Assembly: GCA_000320545.1 (NCBI GenBank)
Contig: ADNK01001867.1
Span: 1 to 35,446, forward strand
DNA from: Bigelowiella natans CCMP2755
Taxonomy: Eukaryota; Cercozoa; Chlorarachniophyceae
Direction of reading: 5' to 3'
DNA length: 35,446 nt
Shown: positions 20,082-33,135 of the stretch, piece by piece
How positions within the stretch are numbered: position 1 is the stretch's first letter
Layout: each line of letters opens with the position of its first letter
Made by a program: the position numbers and the translations under genes
Notes under the pieces: generated by a model
Told to the model about the DNA's origin: nothing
Database searches by the model: none
What the model saw: the letters and a program-made list of their open reading frames with translations, nothing else

Positions 20082-22115
20082 ATGGACAATGCTTCTGCAT
20101 ATAGGTCACAATCGATCCACATGGGAGCCCAGCGGTGGCTTTGTAATGGTTGTAGTATATCCGTAAGACAAGATAAATTCTGTCCACATTGCGAGCAGGT
20201 AAATACATTGATGCTTGAATGCTTAAGCAGGAATTATTCTAATTTATGTTAAAGGAGTTACAACGTGTGCCTGAAGGTGTCTTTTCTCTATAACCTTCCT
20301 TCAGATTTATAGACAATGTGATCGAAATGGATTTGACGGGAAAGAGTGGGTGTCGTGTGTAAACTGCACGCGATGGACTCACGTGGTAATAGAAACGATT
20401 GCTATTATTGCTGGACAACGTATCAAAATCTCATCCTCATTTCTAGTTACATGTTTACTTTAATTTCTATATAGCTAAGAAAAATTCCATCAATAACACC
20501 TACAGGAGTGTGAGGAACTCAACTGGGGGAAGCAAATAAGGGACATCCAAGCCAAAATCAAAGCAGGTTTATATAATCTTTGTAACGGGAGGCAGGCATT
20601 TTGTGAGATTGGATGGAAGAGGGAGAAAGCGGTTACAAGGTTATAGAAAGGTGATGATGAAAATATGATTAATTCACTCAGGGATGGATGTGATGTACCT
20701 CTGTGTCGAATGCCGCATCCTGGACGATGAGGTAAGGGGGGGAGAATAGCTGTTGAGCCTCGAGCTTCCTTACGATATGATGGATTAGGATTTCTAACAT
20801 CACATTACCCCCCGTTCTCATATTCTTCATGTAGCTACGGGATGACTTTGAAGACCTCAGCTATCTTGAAGAAACAGAGGAGTGTGACGCATACCCCCCC
20901 CCAATTGTCGAGTCGCTCGGGAATCCGTCAGAGGGTGTGGAGCTTGGGGGAGAGTCGTCTTTGTTTTCATCTTCTTGGCAAAGCTCTTCAGAACATGAGC
21001 CACAGTACAATGATCGCAGTGAAGAGGGGGACGTACCAGGTTAGCAGTCTTCTGATGTGTGATCATCTTTATCGTAATGTCGCAAAACCATCATAAATTG
21101 TCATATTACAAATCCCCACTAGATCGGAGCCATAATCGTTATAGCCAACATTATCATCTTCGCGGGAAAAATCTAAGTAGTAAAACGAGGGGAAGGAGCG
21201 TTAATCAGCAGCAGTATGATGTAGAAGGAAATGGTGGAGAGATGAAAGCTACTGTTAAGTTCTCTGGTATTAATATTTAAAATCATTCATACACCAGACA
21301 GTTGCACACTGCTTCTCCTCCATCACCATCGACTGTCACCCTTTTCCCTCCTCCTCCTCTTCTTTTTCTTCTTCTTCTTCTTCTTCTTTATTAACTTCCT
21401 CTTCTCTCCTTCAACTTTTGACGTTGATTAGGTTGCCGTGGTCCGTTCGCAGATATCGGCGGCGGTGTGGGTGGTTCGAGGGAAAAGTATCATCTAACTC
21501 ACCACCAGGACAGTTCTAACACAATAAGTAGCTATGGCAGTCGTTGCGGGGATGATTATGACGGAGATATTAACGGATACTCCGTGCATAATTATCCTGT
21601 CCCCAAACAGGATGGCAAAACAAGCAAGCAACGATGTTTCAAGGTGAGAGGCACGGAAAGGAATGAACAGCAATCCAGGGCTAACAACACAATCCAATCC
21701 ATGCCGCAATTAAAAAAATGAGGAGATCAATCAACCAAAATCATGCTTATCTCCCCCCCCCCATCACTTCTACTTTCCACCACTTGCTTCCATACCCTCC
21801 CCTCTCTCTTCCTTCCAATCCCTGTTCCTCTGTCTTTTTTGAATGTGTCTTCTCCTGCCCTAACTATTGCCGACTGCAAATGTAATGCAATGTCAAAACA
21901 TCAGCAACATCGCCAACTGCCGAGCAGCAGGCCAAAGAGCGAAAACAGACCCCTTGCTAGAGAGCAGCAATTGCAGATCAGAGAAGAAGGAAGGGAGCTC
22001 CCACTCTTCAAGGATTCCTCTCCCCTCCAGGAAGAAGGCGGAGGATACCAATGCAGCAACACAGTTGTTGGTAGTAGCAAGACCGTAGACAATGGTCACT
22101 GCAACTCCTCAAAAG

Positions 22116-22149
<34 letters not shown>

Positions 22150-23388
22150 CGCTGCTACTAATACTACTGCTATTACTACCGCTCCCTTCACTAGTAAGTT
22201 CTGCGAGGAAGAAATCTCTACAATCAACCATTATCCCACTACAACTCCCCAAAAAAATGGGAGGGGAGAGCAGCGGCGACAATCTCATCATAACGATGAT
22301 ACTCATCATCATCTACAAGAGCAGCAGCAGCCCCAGCGACAAAGAGAATCCTCCGTTGACTGTGTCGTGTCCAAACACCAAAGCAAGCAACAAGCACCTT
22401 GTGATGGGATTGAATCAAAGAACCATCTCACACACACAGGAATAAAGCGGGAGACTATGCAACATAGTAATAATAAAAATAGTAATAATAACAACAACAA
22501 GCGCCAACGTCATATGCAGCGGCAGGAGCAAAAGCAACAGGGAATTCGAACGACCTTGATGAGCACAAAAAAGAACAAGGTGTTTGCGTTTCACTCACGT
22601 ACAAACCTCATTATCACCAGGGTAGGAAGAGAATACGGTGCTTGGGCGACAATTGATATCGTTGATTTTCCGGCTTTGTCGCGAATTTTGATCTTCTGTT
22701 ACTGCCGACCGCCGGTTCTGCCGTGTGCCTCATGTATCAAGCTACTCATCGCATGTATTTTAAGAATGTTATGCTGCTGCTGGTCCTGCTGCTGTTGTTG
22801 GTAATTGATGGTATAGGTTCAAATACATCGATGGTTTCGCTGCATCAACTGTTACAAATGGAGGTAATAACATTGCTTGCACCTATCACCGTGCTCGTTC
22901 TTCCTGCATGCGTGAGTAATACCCCACACATGGATGATAAGCCAATAATGCCCCAAACACGTTACTCGCACATAGACGCGTACCGTTGATGACTCCTTTC
23001 GAGTCGATGTGGGAAGATTGGACTTGTTCAAAGGCATCGTGGACGTCAACAAATTGCACCTTTGCCGAGGAGGTGAGGACTGAATGATGACCATGGGTTA
23101 TGAATTATATGTGATGATAGATCGACGGACATCCTCCATAATTGTTATTTATCCACCGATCAATTGTTAGGAACTATCTTCGAATGAACGCGTTCTGTCC
23201 GTCCGAGAAGCGCAGAAGTACTACGAAATCGAAAGGGTACAATTTTTTAGTGTGATTGGAGTAGAGTGAGGAGGAGGAGGTGGTGGTGGTGGAGGAGGGG
23301 AAGCAGTAGACAGGTTTCAACTCCACCAAATATCAAGATGATGGAAGATATTGTTTAGTAAATTCAACACACACACACATACACACAA

Positions 23389-23431
<43 letters not shown>

Positions 23432-24938
23432 GTAATATCATCACCAAGCTGGTATCCCCTCAAATTGCCTCTTTCAGAACAATTTTGACAAGCACCTGGG
23501 TACATTCTTGGAGATGTTCAACAAAAAGCTGAGGAGGTGAGGGAAAGAACATAGAGGAGGGAAAAGGAGTAGCTTGACAAGATTCTCCAACAAGAGAGTA
23601 TGGATGCATGAGTGAGAGTGAGTGTTCGTGTAGTGTTCATTTTTCTCAACTCTTTCTCAATGTGGATTGTGTGTGTGTGTATGTGTGTGTGTGTGTGTGC
23701 GTATGGGGGTTGTGTGTTTGCAGAACACCAACGATTAATTCTAGGCCGCTCGATCTTTATCGACTCTACAGAGAGGTGCTTTTTGGGTTTGTGCTTTTGA
23801 GAGTAGTGGTAGTAGTGCTTATCTGGAATGGGTTGTGGTAATGGGAGCAATGGTGCAAAGCCACCATCTTCCACACCCAATCACACCCTTTCTTCTGTAG
23901 GCTCCACGTCGAACCACCTCCCCCCATTTTCCTCCCCCCCCCTCTTTTGCTCTCGCTCAGGTCGTACACATGGGTGGATGTGACCGTGTAGTGGCACAGG
24001 AGGGCTGTTGGACAAAGATCTTCCGAACATTGGAAAACTATAGTGTCAAGGTAGTAATATGCGACGGTTGTCAGAAAAGGAGATGAAGCTGTAGGAGTAG
24101 CAGCAGGAGTTGTTTTTCTCGTTTTTGTTGTGTTCTCCTCTTATCGTCACCGCTTTCTCCTCCTCCACGTTACCGCCATCGTGGTTTTCGTTTTTACGTT
24201 GCCGTATCATGTGATCGTAGGTAACTGACGCAAGCTACCGGCTGAAAAGATACTATAAGCACTACCTCTATGCATATGAACAACACTTCTACTTCGGCAA
24301 GGTACTGCTGATTGTGCGCTACTTGCATTAGCTGGTAGTAGAAGTAAGTGGAAGGACCTTAGGGAAACAAGGCAGTAACAAATAGAGCTTAAAATACTGC
24401 TGTGGGATAAGAGGATGAGTCGTGTTAGGATAGCAGCCCTTCTGTTGAGCAGCAACGACAACTGCGACGATGATGACACAGCTTCATTGCCCTCTCTTTC
24501 ATTTGCTACATTTCTAAACTTCAAATTACCCCTCCCTATCTATCAGCCGCTAACATCTCCTGAGTTTGAGAGGGAGAAGAATAATGGTTCCTCGATGAAA
24601 TCGTCGAATTCTTCGGGCAGGACTAAACGATCATCGCAGAAGAAGGTGAAGGAATTCATAACTGTACCCACGATGACAGCCACCTTCCCTTCGGGTTTCA
24701 AAGCTGACAGTATGCAGACTGCCACAACTTTTTCGACTCCCACATGGAAAAGGAGCAACAGAATCAACACCAACATCACCAGCACTATGCCGGGAGCAGC
24801 GACGACACGACCTTTAATTTCGAAATTGTCGTCAGCTGCGAATGTTCACTCACAATTGGCCGCAGGTCGATAGCTAATATCTCACCCTATGTTAGAAATA
24901 CTGGAAAAGAGACAAAATCGCAGGATGACTGTACGTAG
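20082..24938 (+). CDS. PHD finger - CW zinc finger - ARID chromatin protein
   Basis: Exons join in phase: 20082-20198, 20305-20385, 20506-20566, 20682-20731, 20835-21039, 21123-21266, 21432-21643, a large exon from about 21904 to 22578 or 22620, 22817-22863, 22976-23072, 23171-23236, 23478-23536, 23724-23775, 23961-24050, 24221-24301, and a last part from 24549. The N-terminus has FCPHCEQIYRQCD, EWVSCVNCTRWTHVECEE and YLCVECR, a PHD-type Cys/His cluster. The middle is Gln/Ser/Asn-rich and disordered. Then comes a CW finger: WFRCINCYKWRRVP, WTCSK and NCTFAEEE. The ARID follows: FDKHLGTFLEMFNKKLR, PLDLYRLYRE, MGGCDRVVAQEGCW and SYRLKRYYKHYLYAYEQ. PHD and CW fingers read histone H3 tails and ARID binds DNA, so a nuclear chromatin role is likely. 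Two C-termini are possible (stops at 24871-24873 or 24936-24938). Confidence 0.88.
21361..23700. repeat. Microsatellites in the PHD-CW-ARID gene
   Basis: TTC (21369-21388, intron), AGT (22127-22149, coding Ser run), GGT (23279-23292), CA (23368-23386), TA (23395-23427) and GT (23669-23698) tracts occur; all but the AGT tract are in introns. Confidence 0.8.
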
Positions 24939-25947
24939 ATATATAAGACTCACTTCTATATTTTGTTATGACATTGTATAACTTTAAATAATAACTATGC
25001 ATAGAGTGCGCTTGCGGGCAAACTCAGCTCTGGTGCTGCAAATGAATCTTTATTATCTGCTAGATTTGCCGGCCAGCTAAAACATATGCTAATAATAATA
25101 GCCTATACATTCGCTGCCAAAAATGCAGCTATCCAGTGCGACGTTACAAAGCTAGAAAGAGCAAGCAAGCACCTAGCTGTGCAACAGCATGTACTGAGTG
25201 TCTCGCGCGCTACACCTAGACATACGGATCGGATGTACAGGTTTGCGTCTGGCGCTGGATGTCATCTCATTGTGCTAGCTATACGCACATCAGCTGTATG
25301 ACGCAAGATGAACATACAAACATTACACATGTATATACATAAGTGTCCATATAAATAAATATATGTACATCTAACACATACTAGCACATACAAATAATGT
25401 GACGCTTAAGTGTACATGTAGAGCATTTACCAACGACGATTATTCCTTACATACGCGCAATGTAACGGGCTTTATTTCGGTTTTCTAATGAATTATGAAC
25501 TTCTCTCATCATCTAACTCGGCCGTCTTTTGAATAAAATATGGTCGTAGTTACATCTTTAACTTTATTGCTTCCACAAGTTGTGTTGAAATCTTTTGATA
25601 GGCTTTAGATTCCTGAACCACCTCTTTTATTTTACCGGCGGTAAAAGCATCTGAGTATGTTGATCAAGGTGTTAATTGTTGACTTTCTATTTTATTTCTC
25701 TTATATTCGGAAATTATTTAAGTGAAACCTTGAAGGGGTTGAATTTTTGACGATATTTTCTTCGCTGCTTCAATCTCGTCCCTCAGTTTTGTTTCTGTAG
25801 ATTATCTCGTGTTTAATTTAACACCTTTCATTTGAATGATTTTTCACCTTGTTCCTTCATTTTTGTTTTCATGCTCTGAAGATTCCAAATTTTTTTGCGA
25901 AGTGTTTGGATATCCTAACGAAGAATACATAAGTACGTAGTTGTACT
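24939..25947. other. Convergent intergenic region without genes
   Basis: The gap lies between two gene 3' ends. The part 25000-25460 is rich in CTAG, GCGC and GTACAT words; the rest is AT-rich. No spliced or single-exon gene is supported. Confidence 0.4.
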
Positions 25948-26654
25948 TTAATTTGTATGTATTACTACTTTTTCTGAGGGTGCCTCTGAGGTTTCGTCGT
26001 CTATGTTTTGGCTAGACAACAGTATATCTATCAACTCTTGGCCAAAACCATCGAATGATTCTTGGATTGATTTTTGTAGCGTGTTTGAGAGTTCATCCAC
26101 ACACTGTAAATATATTTCACAACATTTCTCAGCCCTCAATCTGTTCTATTTTCGCAAGGACACAACGCACCTTTACAACTTTTGGAGATTCATCTTTTCC
26201 AACAGCATCTATAATTTCGACCTCGATCTTATCCATTGCATCAAGTGCTCTCTCCTCTACTGCAAGTTGAAGATCTTGAGCGATGACCCGAATCAGTTCT
26301 TCCTTCTTTTTCTCATCTCGTGCTGAGGATTATTCATTACACTTATTCCATCTCATTCATTTCTAATGTTTGATATTATTGCTACATTTTGCATCCGATT
26401 TTTGTTTCTTATTAGCCTCCTTCCCCTGTGCTTTAGATCTTGGACTGCAGATTAAAATGACAAGATGTACAGTCAGTTACTGAATCCGCACAGCTTCAAG
26501 CAATATACCTTTTCCTTTTCCCCATCTCAATGTTGTGCGGGCGAGGTTTTAGAGCTCTTGGGTGTCCTTTTTTAAGTTGTTGTTGAAGGGCAGTGCTGTC
26601 GTAGTTTTCGGATGAATTCTCAGTTTGATCCTCCACAACACCACCGGTCTCCAT
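25948..26654 (-). CDS. Lys-rich hypothetical protein, 184 residues, four exons
   Basis: Exons 26509-26654, 26386-26444, 26171-26322 and 25948-26145 join in phase. The start is the ATG at 26654 (METGGVVEDQ). The first half is basic, with a likely nuclear signal (MGKRKRSPRSKAQGKEANKK). The second half is acidic and helical (EELIRVIAQDLQLAVEERAL; then VDELSNTLQKSIQESF), with a Ser/Glu-rich end. No membrane segment or known domain is seen. A nuclear coiled-coil protein is plausible, but the family is not recognised. Confidence 0.65.
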
Positions 26655-27603
26655 TTCTCATAATTCACCTTAATTCAAACTGAAACCACCCATGTGATTC
26701 CTAACGGAAACCAAAAACACATATGATTTCCGCAATGCGGCAATCTATAAGCCCTGACGCAGCATGGAATCTTTCGACGTTTAGCACATTCACAAAAGAT
26801 CCCTACATTGGAATTCCGAAAAGCTATGATGCTTCGTTCCCGCCTTTTTTTTTGCTAATTTCGACCAACGACACCGATTTGCTGGTAGTGGCGGGAAAGA
26901 GTGTCTTTTCCAGAGATCCTCGAGAGATCATCTAGTCCTGCTTGGTGCTCCCTCGGGCTGTTCCGAGGATCGTCGCTTGGATGTGTGATGTGGCCTTCAG
27001 GAAGTTCCTGCTCAAAGTGCATGCTTTGCGTCGCCGCCACATTGCTGCTAGTCACACTGCTCCATGACAGCTAGTGTGCCATCATCCAAATCCTGCTGGT
27101 CTTGCCACTTCACCAGTCAGTCCAGCAGTCCTCACTAGAGCTAGTTCGAGGCACTGCGTTTCGTGCACTGCAAACGTCTTGCAACGTTTTTGGAAATGCA
27201 GCATTTCATCATTGTCTGGTTGGAGGACGGGGAAAGTGTTGGAAAGCACGGAACAGCTGAGTGGACAAAGATTGCACAAGATCAGCACCTTGAAGTTGAA
27301 CATCGCATCGAAATTGAGACTCAAATGAACAAATGAACTCATGCGATGCCGATGCGCGTGCACCACCATTTTGTCCGAAAGCTAGCTAGCAAGACTGACA
27401 CACGCACACTAGCACGTCTGGACGTGCTCGCACAGCACACCGCAGTGCAACAGATTGAGTTCCAATCTCGCAGAAGCGTGACAGATCGACGCACGCTCTC
27501 TAGCGCTGTCTCACCACGCAGCCACGTTGGTTGACAAGACACATGATACGCTAGCAATGCACGGCCAACAAGTTGGTGGTGCAGGAGGGCGCCATGCATG
27601 CGT

Positions 27604-27639
<36 letters not shown>

Positions 27640-27830
27640 ATGCTCCAAGCCTGCAAGGTAATTCATCAAGCAAGCATGGCAGTGAGCCAAATTGCTGATG
27701 AGGCAATGCTTGGTTTCATCTGATGATGGATGATGCACAAACGTCGACACAAAGACCTTTTCTTCATTTTGTTTTTAGTGGCATGGTTTCCTAAAATTCA
27801 TTGTGCATCATGTTCAACTGGTGATCTAGC
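26655..27830. other. Intergenic region without confident genes
   Basis: From about 26930 to 27750 the gap is rich in palindromic words (CTAGCTAGC at 27381, GCATGC near 27596) and holds a CA tract (27604-27637). The short open frames have no splice context I trust. Confidence 0.4.
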
Positions 27831-28028
27831 TCAGTTAGTTTTCCAAGATTCTTTATCTCCACCGGGATACCCCTTGGTCATCTTTTGCGCAGACTTCATA
27901 GCCTTATCGGGAGAAGAGCGTTCAGGTAAATAAGCGTTAACAAGTTGTTATTATTTACTACCATAGACCAAAGCATATGATGTACATACATATTATGAAT
28001 ATATGTATGTATATATATATATATATAT
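27604..28028. repeat. CA and TA tracts
   Basis: CA (27604-27637) lies in the intergenic gap and TA (28011-28028) in the last intron of the Tyr-rich-tail gene. Confidence 0.8.
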
Positions 28029-29427
28029 ACATATTATATGTATTTGTGTGTGCTTGTGTAATATATCTTTTATAAAAGATATTTTATACTGTGTCTATTG
28101 TTACTGGTTAGCTGAGTAATAAAACTTACTTTGTCATAATAGTCTGAGTAGTAAGTTGAATGGTAGTCAGCGTAATAGCTGGCATAATAAGTCTCATAAT
28201 ATCGACTTTCCAATCTGATTGTGGGCGAAAAGGATAAGATAGGGAATGAAGGGAGCAATATAAACAAAATTTAATTAGAGTAAAAACGGTATCGGAATAA
28301 TATGAATGCATATGTCCGTGCATCTGCTACTTCCTCCTACTTCTGCTCCTACCCTGAGCGCTTCGATAAAGCAAGCGTGGCTGTGAGGGTTACGGCATGT
28401 GATACGGCCGTGTTGATCGGCGAGATAAGCGCATCCGCCACTTTGCTTGCCACCTTATATCCGTTTTAACAAGATATTCATTCAGTAATGACCCAACTTT
28501 AGATGAAGATAGAAAGAGAAGGGCGGCTGCTACTACTACTATTATTACTACTACTACTACTAATACTACTGCTACCTTCACAGGAAGTTCTTGCTTGTAC
28601 GTGACATCTTCTGGGATGTAGCGTCTGAGCATTTCGTATAGATGGTCATGCACACGGCGTGCAACGGGCTCATGTGCATCCGCTATGATGGCCGGAGTTA
28701 TCACATTTGTCAGAGACGGTGTCAGTCTCTCCACGATGCTCTTGTTCTGAGGAAGGGAGATGCAATATGTTTATTGGGAGGGCGGTCCCAGTGGAAGAGG
28801 AGGCAGCGTGTGCAACGATAAAGGCCGCAAAAGAAGTACGCGCGATCCTTTGTGTTTCTATCATCATTTTCACACAGATATCGAGATAACAAATAGTGTT
28901 GCCCCCCGACAGCATCAACTATTGCTGCTGCTACTACTACTACTACTATAACGACATATACCAGGCGATCTTCCAGATAAGCGGGAAGAGGAATAACCCC
29001 GGATTGCTTCGTCCCAACGACTCTGAGCACCTCCTTGGCCACCTTATAATATTATGATAAGTATTAATACTACTATTCATCATCCTGTAGCAGTATCGAC
29101 TGCTCCATTAATCAACGGCTCATCGATAATTGCCCAAATTATCAGCCGACGCCTACAACCACAAAACAAATTGCACCACGCATGAATGCATGCACGCACC
29201 TTCTCTGGGATGACGGAAAGAAGGCCCTGGATCATATACTCAACGGGAGCATCTTCACTGGCCGAAGTGACGATGGCAAACGCCTGTACGACCATGGCAC
29301 CAAGCTTACCTAGAAGGCCCTCGAAGACCTGCGACGCGGCTTCTGACCGCTATAGAATGATTTTTTAGCAGTACCGAAGAATGGGAGAGGGAGGACAATA
29401 CAGATATTTCGTATTTTGTATCATGCG

Positions 29428-29466
<39 letters not shown>

Positions 29467-31002
29467 GTCTGTGGCGCACACACACATTATCCATTCAATT
29501 CTTCATCCATATAAAGAAAGATAATGAAAACATCATCCATCATAAGGAATCCCGGAAATGTAATACGACTGGAAAGGAAATATCCTTTTTCTCTCGTTAT
29601 CACATAACACAAAACAACAGTGAAAGCAGCAAAATTATATGCTCACACAGGTATTGTTATTACCATCATCATCATTAATATACTCATCTTCTTCATCGAT
29701 GAGAGTTTTTCTTCTTCTTTTTCTTCTTCTTCTTACGTGAGTCTCCAGCAATGAGAAGTCGTCTCGCTCGTTGTAGTAATATCTATCGTTTTGTATTTCC
29801 TCTTTTACGTTTCCTCTTCCTTCTTCGTCACTATCTTTGCCGGCCCGACCTCCTCTCCTACCGCCATCTTCAGCAAAGTCATCCTTTCCTACCGCAGCAG
29901 GGGTGGTGCCGTTGAGACTAGTTGTCCTTCGCCGCATTATAATCACTTCGCTAGATGGCTGGTGGAAACCACTCTCAACAATTCGTATCATTCTCAGCTT
30001 TCTACTAGTTGCGGTAGTCGTTGTGGCTCCCCTTCGCTTCGCTCTCCCCCCTTCCCCCTCCTGCGGTCCCGAATCCAAAGAAAATTCGCAATCCCGTAGC
30101 CTCAAGAAATTTATTCGTTTCTTCTTTCCACCTCGCTTTACTCTTTCCGTCCTAACTCCTCCCCTTTCCTCCTCCTCCTCCTCCTCCTCCTCCTCCTTAT
30201 TGCAGCTGTCGCTCAATACAAACAAATACGGGGCTTGAGATGGTTTGGCGGTACTACTACGACGACCATACTCCAGCTGCCAGATATCACTTATCTCCTT
30301 TAAAGGATACCAAGATGAAGATGAATCTTGTTCCCTCCCCCTTCTTTTTCCGACTCTACTTCGATGGTAGAGTGGGAGCAAAGCGCCAGTTGCGAATGGG
30401 ACTCGGCGGTTTCTTTCGAGAATGGAAGCAGTGGAAGATGATGATACTGATGAATTTGACATCGGCGGTTGTGAAGATGATAATGATGATGATGGAGGAC
30501 GGTATTCAGAATAGTAGGTCTTGAAAGAAGAAGTGTTGACTGCACATTGAACTGCTAGAGGTATCTCATTGACCGCGTCGTCGTCGTCGTCCTGTCGACC
30601 CCTCACCACCACATTAACGAATGCGACACGCGCTCGACACATCTACACATATTTGTAACAGGCAAAATTAAATAAAACCAAAGAGCAGAATAAGATTTCA
30701 CAGACGCCAAAAAATATACAAAAATGCAGATGTGTTTTCATCATGATCGCCGTTTGAAGCTTACCTGTCTTAGATCTTGATCAAATCCTGGAGCAAAATA
30801 ACGTATTCTTCGTGTGGCAATTTCCACCCGATGGTGTCGAGAGAAGCTGTTTGAGATTTACATTGATTATTTCGTAGCTCTCAAATAAGGCATGATGGTG
30901 TTGTTACCGGGATTGCTTGGAAAGCGCTGTTGGATGATGTTGGCCCGTTAGGATCAGGAAGTGCAAGAAAATGATTGGAGAGAACAAAATTAAGAGGCCC
31001 AT
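27831..31002 (-). CDS. Signal-peptide protein with helical repeats and Tyr-rich tail, 580 residues
   Basis: Nine exons all agree in phase: 30908-31002, 30765-30846, 29737-30642, 29200-29349, 28962-29042, 28576-28746, 28353-28453, 28130-28214 and 27831-27902. The start MGLLILFSPIIFLHFLILTG is a clear signal peptide. A large low-complexity exon follows, with Ser and Glu runs and RRGGR-type stretches. Next are four exons of hydrophobic helical sequence with a recurring pattern: LGKLGAMVVQAFAIV, KVAKEVLRVVG, ERLTPSLTNVITPAIIADAH, then KVASKVADALISPINTAVSH. The tail has a Tyr-rich stretch (YYETYYASYYADYHSTYY) and ends ESWKTN. No enzyme motif is seen. The signal peptide means entry to the ER, with secretion or plastid as possible end points. 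I do not recognise a named family. Confidence 0.75.
28534..29463. repeat. ACT and TC tracts in introns of the Tyr-rich-tail gene
   Basis: ACT/ATT (28534-28570), CTA (28929-28948) and TC (29431-29462) tracts lie between exons. Confidence 0.8.
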
Positions 31003-31871
31003 CACTCCTTAAAAAAGGGGAGCACTCTGACTAAGTCGTCATCGCAATGACAGCCATTGTCCCCTCCCTCTCCACATTTGAAAGTTTCGAATATTTCAAT
31101 TACGAAATGGATGGTTCGCTCGTGGTAAACATCGGGGATTCATATAATTTCCCCGCCTTTCTTTTTGTACATTTTCGATCTCGGTTTTTCTTCGTATACC
31201 GGAGGATTCGACTTTCTAAGCGTGAAACCACCTATGTTTTTCTTCCAGCGATTGCCCTTGTGATTCCGAACATTGCTGTTCGTAGACTCCCAGATCATTG
31301 GGGTTTATTGTCTGCGACATATTTATCTTTCAGAGATTCCCCAGAGATCCATCAAAAGATGGATCCCTTTCAACGGATGACAAGCGTTTCCTTTCGAATA
31401 TCAAAATTCTACCGTTGTCAGCTAATGAATATTGGCATTAAATGATAAATATGAATATTCTTGATGTCGTTTTATAATAAGGATTTGCATTCAATCCTAT
31501 AAAACAGAAGGCTTGTCTCATTCTTCGTCTTAATTAGAAGACCTAACGCCCAGTTCGTCCCCCCCCTTCACATGGCCTCACTCACCTCAATTCTACCGCA
31601 TTTTTATTGAACACCGTCTAATTTATTGACTGAGAAGAATAAGTACAACATATTGTTCTTTTCATATTTCAGTTACTTAAAAAGTGATTCTTTTGTATTC
31701 TATTTAAGCTATTAGTTACAAGGAAGTAATTTGAGACTATCGGTAAGAGGGGTGATATATACTTGTTATTTTTTTTGGCAGAAGAGGCTTTCGAGTTGGT
31801 TCGACATTCTGTTCTCTACTGATTTCACAGCTCGACAACATTGAGAGCGTGAGACAGACGACATTGTTGTA
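31003..31871. promoter_or_regulatory. Divergent intergenic region
   Basis: The gap should hold the promoters of the flanking minus and plus genes. An open plus-strand frame of 132 codons (31047-31445) is Phe/Arg-rich and has no recognisable domain or splice context; it may be chance or a small gene. No palindrome-rich block is seen here. Confidence 0.3.
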
Positions 31872-33097
31872 ATGTCATTCGCCAGTAGAGTTCCAGATTG
31901 GGCTAAACATGGCCAGAAAAAAAACTCAGAGATTCCAGAAGGCTACGTTCTTTACGGCAAAAAAAAACAAACATATGCAAGGTAATATTCCTTTTAAAAA
32001 AATGTCAGGGAGCAAAGGGCTACGCCAATCCCAATCACTACGAGATGATTAGCATAATTTTTAACATAAATGTATGCAGACCATACCGTCCCCATGGCAC
32101 GTTTAAAGCTTTGGAAAAAAAGGGCGTTCTTCACACGGCGAAAGTCGTAATCGCCGATAAAACCAATCGAGAGTTGTATGCAGAAAAGTTGCACCATATA
32201 TTTAATAATTTTGAGTATGACTAAGGATGATTTGATGCACTTTCAGGACTATAAGCCTGTTATAGCCCCACCTCCAAAGGGAATGATGCCAGGATATACA
32301 GGGTAATAAGTCAGAGCCATAATATTATAATACAAATTATCATACTGATGAACGAAGAAAATCTCGCTGCCCCAGTAGATGAGGTTATTATTAATTTGGA
32401 TCGCAGATATATCCGTGGTAAACAGCACCTGTACGGAAGGAGTTATGGAGCTGTGTCTCGTCTTTCCGCCACAACAAGGTGCATTCACTTTTGCAGATAA
32501 TTATCTTCCTAATCTGCGTTATAATGAGAGAAAGGAAATTAAGTTTCTTTTTCCTTTCCATTTTACAGCACGAAAGAAAAGTTAATGAACCCAAGCGTGC
32601 CCCTCGGACCTCAATATGAGATTCCTACGTTAGACGCGACAAAGTGAGAAATGAAGACGACAATAAAATTCAAATTGCTGGTGTACCAGCGGCAAGAATG
32701 TATAATAATATTGCTTCTACTGCAGGTTTGATAAAATTCGGTCTGCGCAGAATAACGCCTATCCCGTTCCAGGATATTCAGCGAGAGAAACGAAGAGTGA
32801 GCTTGGAATGCAACCGAGGAGAGTTATGGTATTACTGTAGTAGAGCTAGCTGCACACTTGTGGCCCTATTTATCAGAATCCAGCTTGTAAAACCACTATT
32901 GTATGATGTATCACATTAACGTAAAATTTTGTCGCTATGTATGGTACTAGTCTTCTCGTCGTGCTCGTCAGAACCTCAGTGAACTAAATCGTGGCGCGGA
33001 GATCTATACAAGATTCCGGCAAACTATTAACTCCAACCCTGTCCCTGGCCAGGTGATGTTAGTGCTTTATGCTTCACTTTTGATTCCTTTGAAGTTG

Positions 33098-33135
<38 letters not shown>

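Noticed and set aside
21467-22804. A single large 353-codon gene at 21743-22804
   Set aside because: Only the middle of this frame is coding; its start is intron and its end runs into Cys-rich translation of a CTG-repeat intron before the CW exon at 22817.
29791-30238. Plus-strand open frames opposite the large exon of the Tyr-rich-tail gene
   Set aside because: The minus frame is open for 302 codons and joins in phase to eight other exons; the plus frames are shadows.
31047-31445. 132-codon plus-strand open frame as a confident gene
   Set aside because: No domain, odd Phe/Arg-rich composition and no splice partners; mentioned only as a possibility in the intergenic entry.
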